The notes under the pieces were generated by a model. The model did no database searches. It was not told the origin of the DNA and saw only the letters and a program-made list of their open reading frames with translations. From Phoronis australis (taxonomy: Eukaryota > Phoronida > Phoronidae): 64,000 nucleotides of DNA. Position 1 is the first letter of the stretch, and the number at the start of each line of letters is the position of its first letter. The stretch lies in contig NMRA01000014.1 of the NCBI GenBank assembly GCA_002633005.1, positions 996,970 to 1,060,969 of the forward strand, written 5' to 3'. Positions 13,601 to 24,561 of the stretch are shown here, piece after piece. The position numbers and the translations under genes are program-made.

Positions 13601-16600
13601 AGAGTTACTGGGCCTCATGGAATACAGTGTAGTGTTACTGGGCCTCATGGAATACAGTGTAGTGTTACTGGGCCTCATGGAATACAGTGTAGAGTTACTG
13701 GGCCTCATGGAATACAGTGTAGTGTTACTGGGCCTCATGGAATTGGTGGTAATATAATTCATTACTTCACACCACTTGTGCTTTGCTCTGTTTTATTCAT
13801 TCCTTTGTATCTGTCCATTGGAGTAACTTAATAATAACACAGAGTGTAGTTCTTAGTGGGGTTATAGTGTGTGTCTATCACCATTAACCACTGTAGACCT
13901 GGCTGCCGCTTTACTCTCGTAAAGTTGGTCTCCTGATATTCCTTACCGTTATAGGATTCTCTTTCCTTTGCTAAAAAGAACTTCAAAACTACCATTTATA
14001 GATTGATTAGTCCATGCCCAACTCTAAAATTGAAAATGGTGTATAGATACATTGTGAATTCCATTTGGCGTATGCACGAATTGCCTGTGAGTTGATTGCG
14101 TAACCAGAAACAATCCTATGAAAGGAAGGAACCCATTTTACGAGACTGAGTAACACTCCCCCTTGGATTTGTCATTTTTGGCCAGCTGCACTGAGCAAAA
14201 TGGAACTGTAAGATGATTAATCCTGTCCTGGTCAAAATGCTAGGATAGCAAATATAGGAATGAATGGCAAAACTGGAGGTGACTGTGGATGGGTTGTGAC
14301 ACGACTTCCTGAGTGAGTCAGTTATTTCTATGGTTGGCAAATAGTATGCTTTATAGTGGTTCTGACATGGACAAACACTGACACTAATTGTGAATAGCTT
14401 GTGGGCTTCTCTCTGTAAAACTTGGCTTCAGAACAATTCTGTTCACTGATTTTATTCCTTTTGTTTTGTTTTTGAAATGTGTCACACAAGCTGCATTAGT
14501 CAACTCACTACAAAGTTGGGCTGCTGTGGTTCAGACATAAGAGTGCAGTTCAAACCACAGTTTCAGGTAAAATTGAATGTTTAAAACTTTCCAATGACGA
14601 CTCACCATCTTTTTCACTTTGATTGATGATGCCGAGGTGTCGTGCGTAGGGCTAATTCAAAGCATCTGCCATACACAGTTCTCGCCTGAACTGGAATGTG
14701 GTAGGTTTCACAACCTAGAGTCCACCAGCAAATACCCAGCTCGCTTAAACCGGGCACATGCTTCACTAAAGCAGCGTCGCGCACGACACCTGGCATCTGC
14801 AATCAAAATGAACATTATGGCATGTCATCATGGAAACGTTCTCTGTAACAATCTTCAATTTTAGCTAAGAGTAAAGTTGAAACTGCATTAGTTTACTTGT
14901 GATTTTGTTATAAATCCAGGATCCTTAAGTGGCGACCCCTGTGGTGATGGACAGTACTACTTCACTGCAGTTCCTGACACCAATCTCTTCCTGCTGATGA
15001 TTGACAAGTACAAGCAAACAGATGACTATCTTCCCTTCAACTGCAGAATTGCTAATCAGTGAGTATTGGACCAGGTATACTACAGTCAAGCATCCAATCT
15101 TGAATTTTTATCAAATGAGCTGGCAACTTAGTCACAATGCAATGCGTATTAGTGCCATTTTCAAGTTCACAATTTTAGGGTTGGACAATCCCTTTCATGT
15201 CTGAAGGCCTAATACGAATAGAATCATGACACTGTAAGGAATAAGATCGATTATATGAGAGTAAAAGGCCCAATCAATTTTCATTTTCTGATGGTGAAAT
15301 ACAGCTGCTTTAGGACGTCAGAATGTCAGTGAGTTATGGAACATCATATTTCAGAAATGACTGAAATTATTTGAATGAAACATTTGGATACTACTGCTTT
15401 ATACACTGGTTTCCAAACACCAGTTGGAATTTTATTTAAAATATTCCACATTTTGCATGGGTTAAAAATGGGACTTTTATGAGTTTTATGAAATAACTAA
15501 AACTGGTTGCATCAAATAAAAGACAAAATAATTTTGAAATATATGTACAGCGTTTTTGGTTTCATCAGGAAATGATATTTGTTCATGATATTGATATCGC
15601 TGTTCTTGTTAAAGCGTGCCATTATATTTTGTTAAATTTTACTAAAACGACATTGGTCAGTTGACCTAATTAATGGGAGATTTTTATCAAAAGTCAAAAA
15701 TAAAATGCTACTGGCATTCAACCTGTGGAAATATGTACTAGTTGATGAGGTCCTACATAATCTTAAATTTTCCACTATTGCTCCCTCATCATTTGTGGCA
15801 TGATCATCCCTAGGCTTGTGTCTGTGCTGAATGCAATCCACATGGTGGCACATGACATTGCTCTGCATTGCTCTTTGTTTTGTCCTTTACTTTTAAAGTC
15901 GTTTTGAAAATGTTTTACACCTTGTGGATGGCACAAGTATGTATGTTACTCTGGTTATTTTTAGAAATGATTTCTCTTTACAAGTTCAAGGTATAGGATT
16001 GTTGTTGTTGCTATGAGTTTAGAAATTGTAGTGTAGGCATGGCAACTGTAGTTAAGGAGTTCTTTGTTATGGTAGTGCTCTTTTGTTAAAGGACATTGCT
16101 AGTCTAACCTATGGCTGTTACGTTCGCATGATCTTTCAATGAATGACTATGTAATGTGTTTTGTCACTTCACTCAAGCCTTTTTATTATTTTAGGTGTTA
16201 CTATAGCCAGTTTGCATTTTGTATAATCACTACACTTATCGGTTAGCCACATCTCTTGTCAGTGACCGCATGCTGTAGTCTGTTGTCAGGCTGACAGCTG
16301 GTTTGTGCGCATGTCTGTCAGTGACTCCATGACGTAGTCTGATGTCAGGCTGACAGCTAGTCTGCGCATGTTTCTGTCAGTGACTGCATACCATAGTATG
16401 TTAGGCTGACAGCTTGTCTGCGCATGTCTTTGTCAGTCACTGCATGCAGTAGTCTGTCGTCAGGCTGACAGCTAGTCTTCACCAGCATCATGTTGTTGGC
16501 AGTAGTGTGTGTGAATTGTACACTTAGCATGGTGCAGGGCTTGGAATTTTCCTCTTTTAACAGGATAAATCTCGTTTTTTGTTTTCATTCCTTCTTATTT

Positions 16601-17552
16601 GATTTCCAATTTCCTCTTTTTTCGTCTCTTTTTTATGATTTTATCATGCAAAAATGATTAATTTTAATTTTTCATCACAAAAATATTTCTATCACACATG
16701 CCTATTTGTGGAATGACACATCACCTGGAAATTTTTCTTCTTTTTGTCATTGAACATTCCAAACCCTGATGGTGCAACTGGTGAAATATTTTCATATTAC
16801 TTGGAAGATATTCAGTAAAATAGATTGCAAGCACTTGGGCAATTGTAAGTGTGAATTTCATTAGCCCAAAGATTTAATTTTAACTCCAACCATCAGCAGC
16901 AAATGTATCATTGATAATTGCTTAAGGTCTTGTTATATATTTTTGTTATTATGTACAGGTTTGACCAGGATTGTCACAAGATATTCATTGATTCAGTAGA
17001 TGGATTAGACTTTGGATTTAAAGGGCTTAATTTGTATGTCATTTCTCATGATATAATATCAACTGTACTGCACAATTGACCTATCGTAAGCTCCGCCCCC
17101 TTGCGAAAAGTCGACAAACAACCAACAAGTTTTAACCAGCAACTAACGTGTTGTAACCTAAGTTGTGTCAAGAATGCTGCATTCTGATTAGTCAGTTAAG
17201 CCGTCACTAAAATCCTGGTGATAGGTCAATTAATGACTGGACCATGTCTGTTTACAGTGTTCACCGACCGGGTTCATTCCCTCTACTAGATGATCCATGT
17301 CAAGCCTCAACGAACACACGCAGATACTCAGCAGCCATGATGACTTGCCCTATTCTTAAACTCAATAAACCAGAAGGACTATGTAATGCAGCATTAGCCA
17401 ATCACATGCTTCTGAAAGATGTGCTGCAGAATTGCTTGCTATCGTTAGTGTGGCTATGTGTTTTGTACTCCAACCGGAATTTCATTATAAATATTCTTGT
17501 GACGACACCAGATGTCACCGCACTCCAACCATTGAACACTGCTATTTTATGA
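1687..17552 (+). CDS. CACHD1: VWA and Cache domain protein, CACHD1/alpha2delta family (5' incomplete)
   Basis: The family comprises large extracellular proteins with a VWA domain and two Cache domains. Members act as auxiliary subunits of voltage-gated calcium channels; vertebrate CACHD1 also acts in Wnt receptor signalling. Exons read by phase: 1687-1923 and 2430-2475 (VWA), about 3029-3139, 3801-3919, 4363-4446 (or to 4521), 4701-4867, 5187-5331 (Cache 1, LLGVVGIDVSL), 6304-6502, 6778-6906, 8190-8352, 8605-8760, 9586-9731 (FDPTTRPWY motif across the junction, then GKVVTLSRTIH), 10185-10365, 11335-11545 (CYIVDTSGNFVLNADFL), 13249-13372, 14920-15058, 16959-17033 and 17258-17552. Phases agree from 3801 onward. 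The joins of 2475 to 3029 and of 3139 to 3801 do not match in phase, so those two ends are uncertain. The last exon is uncertain after about 17350: the open frame runs to a stop at 17550, but a neighbouring frame looks equally plausible. The FDPTxRxWY region favours CACHD1 over CACNA2D. Confidence 0.8.
4372..4521 (+). repeat. In-frame 75-bp tandem duplication of an exon end plus 5' splice site
   Basis: Two copies, 4372-4446 and 4447-4521, differ at very few positions (for example cacgagg against cacaggg). Each copy ends in ttttacag followed by gtactg, so each ends with a usable 5' splice site. The unit is 25 codons, so ending the exon at 4446 or at 4521 keeps the frame into the next exon at 4701. 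The tract ttttacag could also be read as a 3' splice site, although a good pyrimidine tract is missing. Confidence 0.95.
5705..5860 (+). repeat. Intronic tandem repeat carrying consensus donor motifs
   Basis: About three to four degenerate copies of a 40-47 bp unit lie in the intron after the exon ending at 5331. The unit runs roughly from tgttttgtggagatta to tctcctatggtaag. Several copies contain GGTAAGT or GGTAAGG, close to the ideal 5' splice site. The unit is not obviously copied from the exon. Confidence 0.8.
8690..9145 (+). repeat. Tandem array made from the exon 3' end and its 5' splice site
   Basis: Six units of about 60-90 bp begin near 8690, 8773, 8852, 8940, 9000 and 9082. The first unit is the true end of the exon (codons ending ...VTFDPTT) plus the donor gtaagtatctcc. 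The rest are decayed copies in the intron. Recognisable landmarks recur in order: attggtct, gagtgac, a gatcatactcagctg block, tgacctttgaccctacaa, and then gtaagt or a derivative. The unit starting at 8852 still reads in the exon frame apart from a TGA and a terminal TAA. Confidence 0.9.
9450..9665 (+). repeat. Tandem array made from a 3' splice site and the exon start
   Basis: The segment tatggtctgttacag plus the following exon start is present three times. A shortened copy starts at 9450, a fuller copy at 9491 with its junction after 9505, and the true copy at 9571 with its junction after 9585. The last two are exactly 80 bp apart. The copy at 9506 reads in the exon frame (RYRHTVINKG-like) until a TAA. 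All copies share downstream blocks such as tgtctagtgt. Confidence 0.9.
11546..12380 (+). repeat. Degenerate intronic repeats containing donor-like segments
   Basis: The intron after the exon ending at 11545 carries scattered, degenerate copies of a segment like actggtggtcaggtaaatgg. Copies are seen near 11671, 12150, 12273, 12308 and 12331. The true donor is gag/gtaaaggagaccaag. The copies keep ggtaaa followed by purine-rich sequence. The similarity is weaker than in the arrays at 8690 and 32762, and unit borders could not be fixed by eye. Confidence 0.5.
13501..13740 (+). repeat. 30-bp minisatellite, eight units
   Basis: Eight uninterrupted 30-bp units (aatacagtgt, then agtgttactg or agagttactg, then ggcctcatgg) lie in the intron after the exon ending at 13372. 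Because 30 is a multiple of three and no frame of the unit has a stop, long ORFs appear on both strands here. They are artefacts of the array. Confidence 0.97.
16258..16490 (+). repeat. About 57-bp tandem repeat, four units
   Basis: Four degenerate units share ctgtcagtgactgcatg, tagtctgttgtcaggctgac and agctagtctgcgcat. Each unit contains the short palindrome tgtcaggctgaca. The array lies in the intron before the exon at 16959. Confidence 0.9.
16535..16768 (+). mobile_element. MITE, copy 1 (cagggcttggaat ends)
   Basis: This 234-bp element has terminal inverted repeats: cagggcttggaat on the left and attccaaaccctg on the right. It is flanked on both sides by atggtg (16529-16534 and 16769-16774), a probable target duplication. 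The interior is rich in pyrimidine tracts such as tttcctctttttt. The CAGGG ends resemble hAT-type elements, whose usual duplication is 8 bp; only 6 bp match here. A second copy is at 44450-44698. Confidence 0.85.
17076..17229. mobile_element. Small MITE-like element in the last intron
   Basis: The ends ttgacctatc and gataggtcaa form a 10-bp perfect inverted repeat around 154 bp, filling most of the intron between exons ending at 17033 and starting at 17258. No second copy was seen in the window, so this rests on the terminal repeats alone. Confidence 0.55.
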
Positions 17553-19313
17553 TATTTAGTCACTGGTCATCTTTCATAGTTCATTATCATCAGCTTATTG
17601 TTAAGTTTACTTGTCATGTGTTAGTACTTATTGTTTAAATTATTTTTGTTGTTTTAAATACGAGTTCTTTCCAATATTCACTGTCATTGTAACAATTATT
17701 TCAGTTTAATAGGCTGTTCTACATAATGTCATTGAGTTGGCTCTCTTTGTGTTTATCCAGCATGTTGTAACCCTGTACCTCAGCAGACTGATCATTTCAT
17801 TCAAGTACATTGCTGTGCTCAGACATTCAGAAACTGCAGGCTAAGAAAGTCATATTGTTACATACCGCGGTGGATGAAAACTCAAAATTGTGACACTTTA
17901 CAAAGAGAAGGGTCAAGATTGAAAAAAAGCATTAAATACCTGCAGAGATTTTTGACATCTGCCTTTCCTGATGTCTTCTTTCAGTGCGTACTAGATGGCG
18001 CTGTGCACTGGATGCTGTTGTATGTTGCACTGAGTTTATATCCACATCAGAAAAAGAGAGGTCACCCATGAACCATGACGAGGACGGATAAACTCAGCGC
18101 AAAATACAATAACATGTGTACAGCGCCATCTAGTATGCACTGAAGAAGATGAGCGTGTGCATTCGTTTGTCTGGCCACGCTACAAATCTAACTAATTAAA
18201 TACTAAGTAGTATTCATTTAAACACAAACCAATTACCTTGACCAGATAAGCTGAGCACAGCCCAGCAATAGTTTGGACAGCAAACTTGAAAGAGCACTTA
18301 CGTAACACAGTTGTAATTCCAAACACTAGTCTTCTACCTTCTATAAATTCTTTGCAAACCACCATGCCACCAAGTACTGCTGTAAAAGTTATTCACACAA
18401 AAAATATCCGTGAATGAAGAAGGAACTTGGCATTTGTCTCGGTCAATTCTGCCCGTCTTGCTCACAAGAATTCCAAATAGGGCTAATTGATAGTTGCTTT
18501 TAATTTGTGCTCTCAGAACACTAAAGAGTTGTATGTTGAATGTTGGGCTGTTGTAACGGTTTCAAAAACTACCAGTTAGTTTAATACATTTTCATACTTG
18601 GTATATTCTTACTTTTAGCTTTGGCATGTTCTAGATGTGAAGTTTGACATGTTGTTTTTGTGTGATACGCTTTTACTTATTGTTGTTAGAAAATAGATTG
18701 TGCAAGTTTGTGCAATAGATACCAATCATGAAGTACAACTTAAATATTATCAGGTTATGAATTGGAAAACAGATTTTAAAATTTTTGAACTGACAGTATT
18801 AATGTTGTGAACAAGAGTGGTTTGTATGACAATTGTTAGATTTGACTGAAATAGAGTGAACTTAGAAAAAATAAAATTTATTGCTATTTGTGTGTTCAAC
18901 ATCCAGTACAGGCAACCAATCAGATATAAGGTTGTAGCCATTACTGTCTACATAGTACATTTATTTACAAAAATGTGTCTCAATTTATAAAACACCCACT
19001 GATATTAGTCGACAGACATTAATGATACGAGCACCAGTCTGAAACTGAGTAGATACATGTTCTGGGCTTGGCTATGCAAACACATAAGGGGTAATAATAC
19101 AATTATCTTCTTAGCCAGTATCATACACCCCTTGTTGAGCTGTGGCCAACTGGGACAGCTGTATGACTAAAAGCAGGGTTCACAAAGAATTACTTTCACA
19201 GACCTTGCACTTCAATTTCAGAAATTTAGCCTAATGTTTGTGAAGAGAACCCATGACTTACATAAACAACCATCACAAAAAATTAAGTCACTGTTTGTAC
19301 TAGTTACACCATC
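17553..19313. other. Intergenic, no gene seen
   Basis: No coding exon is recognised between the end of the CACHD1-like frame and the LTR element. It holds the foldback at 17971-18150. The possible true 3' end of the preceding gene may extend into the first few hundred bases. Confidence 0.5.
17971..18150. repeat. Long foldback (inverted repeat) of about 180 bp
   Basis: The left arm 17971-18043 and right arm 18086-18150 are inverted copies with a 42-bp loop. Shared blocks in the left-arm sense are tcttc-ttcagtgc, tactagatggcgctgt and ctgagttta-tcc. The RNA would form a long imperfect hairpin. It is most likely a foldback or MITE; a hairpin RNA source is possible but unsupported. Confidence 0.85.
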
Positions 19314-19452
19314 TGTAATGTAGTTACTTTAATTTACCCTAGAGGCCGCTCTTTGTATAACACACAAGTTGATGACGTAGCGATAAGTAGTGTCAAGTTT
19401 ACTAGTCAGATAATAAATCGTTATCAAAGAAGTCATCTTTATATACAGTACA
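19314..19452 (+). repeat. Left LTR (139 bp)
   Basis: Starts TGTAATG and ends AGTACA. It pairs with 20349-20487 at about 97% identity. Confidence 0.95.
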
Positions 19453-19747
19453 ATGGCGACGAGGATCGAAACGGACTCATTGCATATACTGCACATACAT
19501 CAGGGACACTTCTGATGTGGGTGAGCCAAATATCAGTTTTCAAAAACGTTGACTTTAGTCGTTAAACTTACTGGAAAATTCCACTCTCGCTGTCGCGTGC
19601 AAAAATACAGGGTGGACGGAAACACGTATATGTGACACTGTAGTGACGTGTGTGTACATACGGCACGGACTCTGTGAATAATTCAAGTACAGGGTGCGTC
19701 AAAATACAACGATCACCAAAGCTACCAGTGACATAAAATAGCACAAA

Positions 19748-20353
19748 ATGGCCGTTTCTTTGCCCCGCTATCCCAAGTTCGATGTAAATGATGACCCCAC
19801 CATCACTTCCCAATGGGAGGAATGGTTGGAAGGGTTTGAGACTATGATAAAAGCCATGAAAATTAAAGAACAGGCCATGCGTGACATGTTGATACATTAT
19901 ATTGGCAGCAAAGGAAGGAAACTGATCAAAAACTTACCTGACTCTGGAACACCCGGGCAGTCAAGTGAATACAACAAACTGCGTGATGCATTGAATAAAT
20001 ATTTTACACCAAAGCTTAACAGAGTGTACTTGATGAACATGCTACATCAGATAACCCAAGGACCATCGGAGTCAATAGACAATATCTACATGCGAGTTAC
20101 AGACAAAGTATCAGTAATTAAATTGGAGGATCTTTCCAAGAATGACATAATAGAACTCATAAAACTCGCCCAGATGGTTAACAACTGCAAGAACCCAGAA
20201 GTGAAGAAAAAGGGAATTCATGATGGACATTTAGTGCCGCCATGTTTGATAGACTTTAGTCGTTTTAGTCTGCTAAAGACAGTTTTATTAGTTGATTTTT
20301 ATATTGACGGTCTCGATTGTGTAACGTCTATTCGTAAGGAGGGAGAGATGTAA
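19748..20353 (+). CDS. Gag-like protein of the LTR element, 3' end rewritten by a deletion
   Basis: The 201-aa ORF starts MAVSLPRYPKFDVNDD and contains the gypsy gag capsid-like block (WEEWLEGFETM, YFTPKLNRVYLMNML). Similarity to gag stops near VNNCKNPEVKK. The last ~45 residues are translated from what was non-coding sequence next to the purine tract, and the stop codon lies inside the right LTR. No zinc knuckle remains. It belongs to the retrotransposon, not to a host gene. Confidence 0.85.
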   Translation: MAVSLPRYPKFDVNDDPTITSQWEEWLEGFETMIKAMKIKEQAMRDMLIHYIGSKGRKLIKNLPDSGTPGQSSEYNKLRDALNKYFTPKLNRVYLMNMLHQITQGPSESIDNIYMRVTDKVSVIKLEDLSKNDIIELIKLAQMVNNCKNPEVKKKGIHDGHLVPPCLIDFSRFSLLKTVLLVDFYIDGLDCVTSIRKEGEM

Positions 20354-20487
20354 TGTAGTTACTTTAGTTTACCCTAGAGGCCGCTCTTTATATAACACAC
20401 AAGTTGATGACGTAGCGATAAGTAGTGTCAAGTTTACTAGTCAGATAATAAATCGTTATCAAAGAAATCATCTTTACATACAGTACA
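20349..20487 (+). repeat. Right LTR (139 bp)
   Basis: Matches 19314-19452. It is preceded by a purine tract and followed by the ccatc target duplication. Confidence 0.95.
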
Positions 20488-23438
20488 CCATCCAAGCTGA
20501 AAATGTAGGTTAGTAACAATGCATACAGTGGCCTACACAACTGTGGCATACACTTATTACTATCATTATTTCAAAAGATAAATGTACTAGGCCTCTCGCC
20601 CATAACGAAAGAAAATTTCAATGAGTTAACAATGTTACGTTATAACCTTATACGTGGTGTCGCGGTCTAACAACATGGTGGCCTACTATTATACCAAATG
20701 CATGTACACAAACATTTATTGCTCGATTATCTCGCATTACATGGTGGCATTGGTGCGATTGTGATGGCTGAACCTGTGCATGGCATCCAACCTCAGCAAC
20801 ATGACTAATATAACTAGAATTGGAAACTTTTTCTTCAAAACTGGCAAAATTATGAAATATTTCTCGAGTGGACAAGCAGCCAAGACCCTAGTGTAGTGTA
20901 CCGGTAATTTTGTAATGACAGATGTCTGCAGTTGGCATGCACTTGTGTCGCCGGTTGAGGGTTAATGATGTTGAGTACTGTTTAAAACGTGCTATCCAAA
21001 TGGAGCCTGGGCACTTTTTGCTGTTTGTCATGTTGTTGAACAGCTTGCTGTAATTGATGATTGCGGATCATCTGTGAAGTTATATGCTAGGTCTAATGGT
21101 GGGGCAATCTTGAGTAATGATGCCATTGCATCAAATCACACATTTCTGACACCAAATAATAAAGGTGTTCATGTTTTATTGTTTGCTTTGTCTAGCTTAC
21201 AGCAACGGCCCTTTCAATACAGTAAATTAACAACATATGCAAGTGTGTTGTAGTCAGGTCTTGCCCCTGCTACTCATTCTACAATTCCAAGGGAAGTTAA
21301 CTTTGGCAAGAAGATCTCTTTCAAACCAGCAACACCACAAAAAATGTTTGTGCTCCAGAACCATTTCTTCGTAAACCACAAAAAGTTAGAAACTTTGCAA
21401 ACACTGGGACTCCAGCCTCCCCGAAAACATATGCAAGGTTCTCAGTAGGCCTACACCACTGAAATATCAAAGTCCACAGAAACGCAAAGTTAAGGAGTAT
21501 GCATCTTTCTAAAAATCCCCAAAAACTCAAGAAACTCGATGATCCTGTGTCTGACAATTCTCGCATTTCTTTCAGAAAGCCTGTCTATGTGCCTAAGTTG
21601 TCAGCAGAAGACAGTTCCGAGCCAGCATGCATGCAATCCCCACCATCTGTGACAACACCTGATCAGTCCCCAACATCGGTCACAAAACTTATTTGTGTGT
21701 CACTATTGTCGGCAAACAATTACAGTTTTGAGCCCATCTATAAGCAGTCCCCAAAATCTGTTGCGAAACTTGTTGGTGAGCCTCAATCAGCAGACTACTG
21801 TTTTGAGCCTGTGCTATCCCTCTCGTGTGCGGTTTGGTTAATATGAATTCTGTAATGATGTGAAAATTTCATACATTATTTCGAACTGTCAGCGCATTTA
21901 TATATCCACTAAAATTTTTCTTAGTATAGTACATCATGTAAAACAAAGAGGATATGGTCCTCTTATCGACTTCTTTGACAAGAATAATTTTTCAAACCTG
22001 CCTTCATTGGTACATCAACAGTGACCACCATGTCTCCCACATCTGAAAAAAAGTATTCTTTACCATGTCTGGAAAAAGTTCTAATCCAAAAGTCAAAAAG
22101 CACACTCAAAGAAAATCTTGTTGTGTCAGAAAGTGCAAGAAATATCAAACTCAAAAAAGCGGCTGGTCAGCTTTATCAATACGGACTTGAATGACAGCAA
22201 GCTTGACTTCGTGCAAGCATTTTCATTGCAAATTGGTTCCTCATATAAGCTAGCAGTTAATCCATCTGGTCTCTTCGCAACACCTCCAGTCAAGCTTAAT
22301 AATTTTCACTGCTCAACGGTTCTCTTACGAAGGATGATTTGTTAAGAACTCCTTTTCCATTATTTCCCAAAGTTCTCCATGCTAAAACACTGTGTTGCCT
22401 GTTGAGAAAGATTTCTTGAAGTGATCAATTAATTTGTCTGCTGAAGAAAATTTGTCTGGGACAAAACTAATGAATTCTTTTAAATCTAAATTTCAGGGAT
22501 TCTTTCCAACTCATAGTTAAGTGTTGAATGACAAGGAGCATAAATACTATTTGTTTTATTGCCCAAGCCAACACCAACTGGCTGGGCTGTAGATCCAGGT
22601 CGTCTTTTTGAAATGTTGACGTACAAATATCATTTCATCTTCGAAGACTGTGAGTTTAACATCTATTTGTCGAGGGATGGGAGACAAATTGGAGGTAGGC
22701 AAAGCGTAGTGATTGGACTGTCAATTGTGAAACAAGAGTTGTCTCTTCGGAAAATGTCATTTCATGACCTGACAGGTTTATCCTGTCCTTATATGTTATG
22801 AGTCAGATTCTCATGAAAATTTAGAGGAAAACCTGTGTGCAAAACACCAGTTTCGGAAAATTGGATATTAAGTTCATTGCCCCATCCACATATTTTTTTG
22901 TTGAGTGGGATCACATGTTTTTGCAAAACATTGTAGCTGACACTGGGAATATTAGTTCATTATCTAAAAATGGTTGGAGCTTGTCAGTCACGAAGGCAGA
23001 GGACAAAAACAATGTCGCTGATGGTGGTTTCGACAAAGATTTACCAGTTTTTTTAGACAGAGACTAGCCCAACAGTATTCTTCCATCTGTACCCCTGAAA
23101 AGAATTGTATTTTGTGCGACCGGATGCACCACATCATATGTTCAGTGGAAAAACTCCTCAACCTTGTTGTAGAAACGATCTTCTCTGATGCCTTCATAAA
23201 GTAGCAAACACATTCTGATACTTCTACAGAAGATCTCATATGAAACTTGGAGACCAACATCAATTTGCGCCATGTAAGACAGAGTAATTTTCTGCATTCC
23301 TTTGGTCAAACCTGGAAAGCCAGAAGGTGTTGTCTCTCAATAAAGGCAGTGCTGTGGCCATAACTGCTCCAAACCTTGAGGGAAACAATTTCCCTCACGC
23401 CCTTGAAGGCATCTTAAGCAACGTCATACAGGTTACAC
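20488..23438 (+). other. Decayed repeat sequence with broken ORFs, family unknown
   Basis: Open but broken protein-like stretches occur near 21050-21250, 21499-21846 (with repeated SPxSVxKL blocks), 22118-22345, 22559-22801 and 22837-23067. They share the style of decayed transposon proteins, but I recognise no domain. They sit directly upstream of gypsy RT fragments and could be part of the same nested insertion. No intact gene is supported. Confidence 0.4.
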
Positions 23439-24561
23439 TTGACATTCCACCATCAGTTTTACAGGTTTTTGGACTTTCCTGACATTATGCTACAGTTCGA
23501 GCTTGGTCAGTTCATTTGGGACAGCTTTTATCAAATGGCAATCCTTCTGCAACCTGACACTGAGCCAAAACTTCTTGATGGAGAACCTTTCTCTGAAAAT
23601 GTTAAAGAAGGGATAATTAAACCTGTGGAGAATTCGGTATGGGCGAGTTCGATTGTTGCAGTAGTGAAGTCAGATGGTAAAAGTATCCGTCTGTGCAGCG
23701 ATTTCAAAGAAAAACTTAACACTGCTTGCAAATTGGATCAGTACCCTCTACAGTGGCCTGTGGATATTTTCGACACCCTAGCTCGAGGACAGAGTCGTTT
23801 TCTACCCTGGATTTACGTAGTGCGTATCGTCAGCTGACAGTGTCGGACAAGGCCCAAATGGCTGCTGGTAGTACGAGTACGGGATTGTTTGCGTTTCAGC
23901 GACTACAGTTTGGGTTACACAACGCAGTGAGCATTTTCCAACGGGCGATAGAACATGTTTTGAAGGACATACCAGGCTGTGTACTTAGACGACATTATTG
24001 AGACAGGATCGAATTACGATGAACGTCGGTGTAAGAAACTGTCCAGGGGAAATAAGTCAAAGCTGGGTTAAAACCAAACCGTCAAAAATGCAAGTTCATG
24101 CAACCAGAGGTGCATCATTTGGGACACAAACTGTCAGCTGCAGGACTGCACCCTTTGAAAGAAAAGTTCGAGTCAGTACGCAATATTCCAGTGCCCACGG
24201 ACAGTAACAAAGTGGCAACTTACTATGGAATGATAAAATGTTACCATCGGCTCCTTCCTAATGTGGCGAAATTTTATTGCCTTGGTACGCACTCACGAAG
24301 AAAGACGTGATTTGCCAGTGGACTGACAAAGAATAGAATTCATTTCAAACAGCCAAGGACCTGCTTGTGGCTAATATAGTGTTAAGCCACTATAATCCGA
24401 GTAAGAAGTCATCACTGACCACGGATGCGAGTTCGTTCGGATTGGGAGTTGTTTCGGAACATGAGGACAGTGATGGAAGGAAGCGGCCAGTTAGCTATGC
24501 CGTCTGTGCCACATCGAAACACTATGGAACTCATGTCGAGGGAGTTAGGTGCTTTGTCTGA
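23439..24561 (+). pseudogene. Broken Ty3/gypsy pol: reverse transcriptase and start of RNase H
   Basis: The RT core is spread over several frames. The start has GIIKPVENSVWASSIV and LNTACKLDQYPLQ; the next frame has LDLRSAYRQLTV and GLFAFQRLQFGLHNA. The YLDD catalytic motif sits at about 23983-23994 in a different frame from the downstream ORF. Connection sequences (HLGHKLSAAGLHPLKEKF) and the RNase H start (LTTDASSFGLGVV, PVSYAVCATSKHYG) follow. At least four frame breaks make it inactive. The element continues at 26836 after unrelated sequence. Confidence 0.9.

Larger units (their letters stand above)
19314..20487 (+). mobile_element. Complete short LTR retrotransposon, gag only
   Basis: LTRs of 139 bp at 19314-19452 and 20349-20487 begin TGTAATGTAG and end TACAGTACA. 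They differ at four positions, all transitions (about 97% identical). A 5-bp target duplication, ccatc, sits at 19309-19313 and 20488-20492. A primer-binding-type sequence, tggcgacgaggat, follows the left LTR, and a purine tract, aaggagggagaga, precedes the right LTR. The interior is only 896 bp and holds a gag-like ORF; protease, RT and integrase are absent. It could move only with enzymes supplied by another element. Confidence 0.95.

Noticed and set aside
13501..13740. CRISPR-like array
   Set aside because: The units are adjacent with no unique spacers, inside an intron of an animal gene.
13091..13831. Long ORFs on both strands (up to 223 codons)
   Set aside because: They are produced by the 30-bp stop-free minisatellite and do not continue as a protein outside it.
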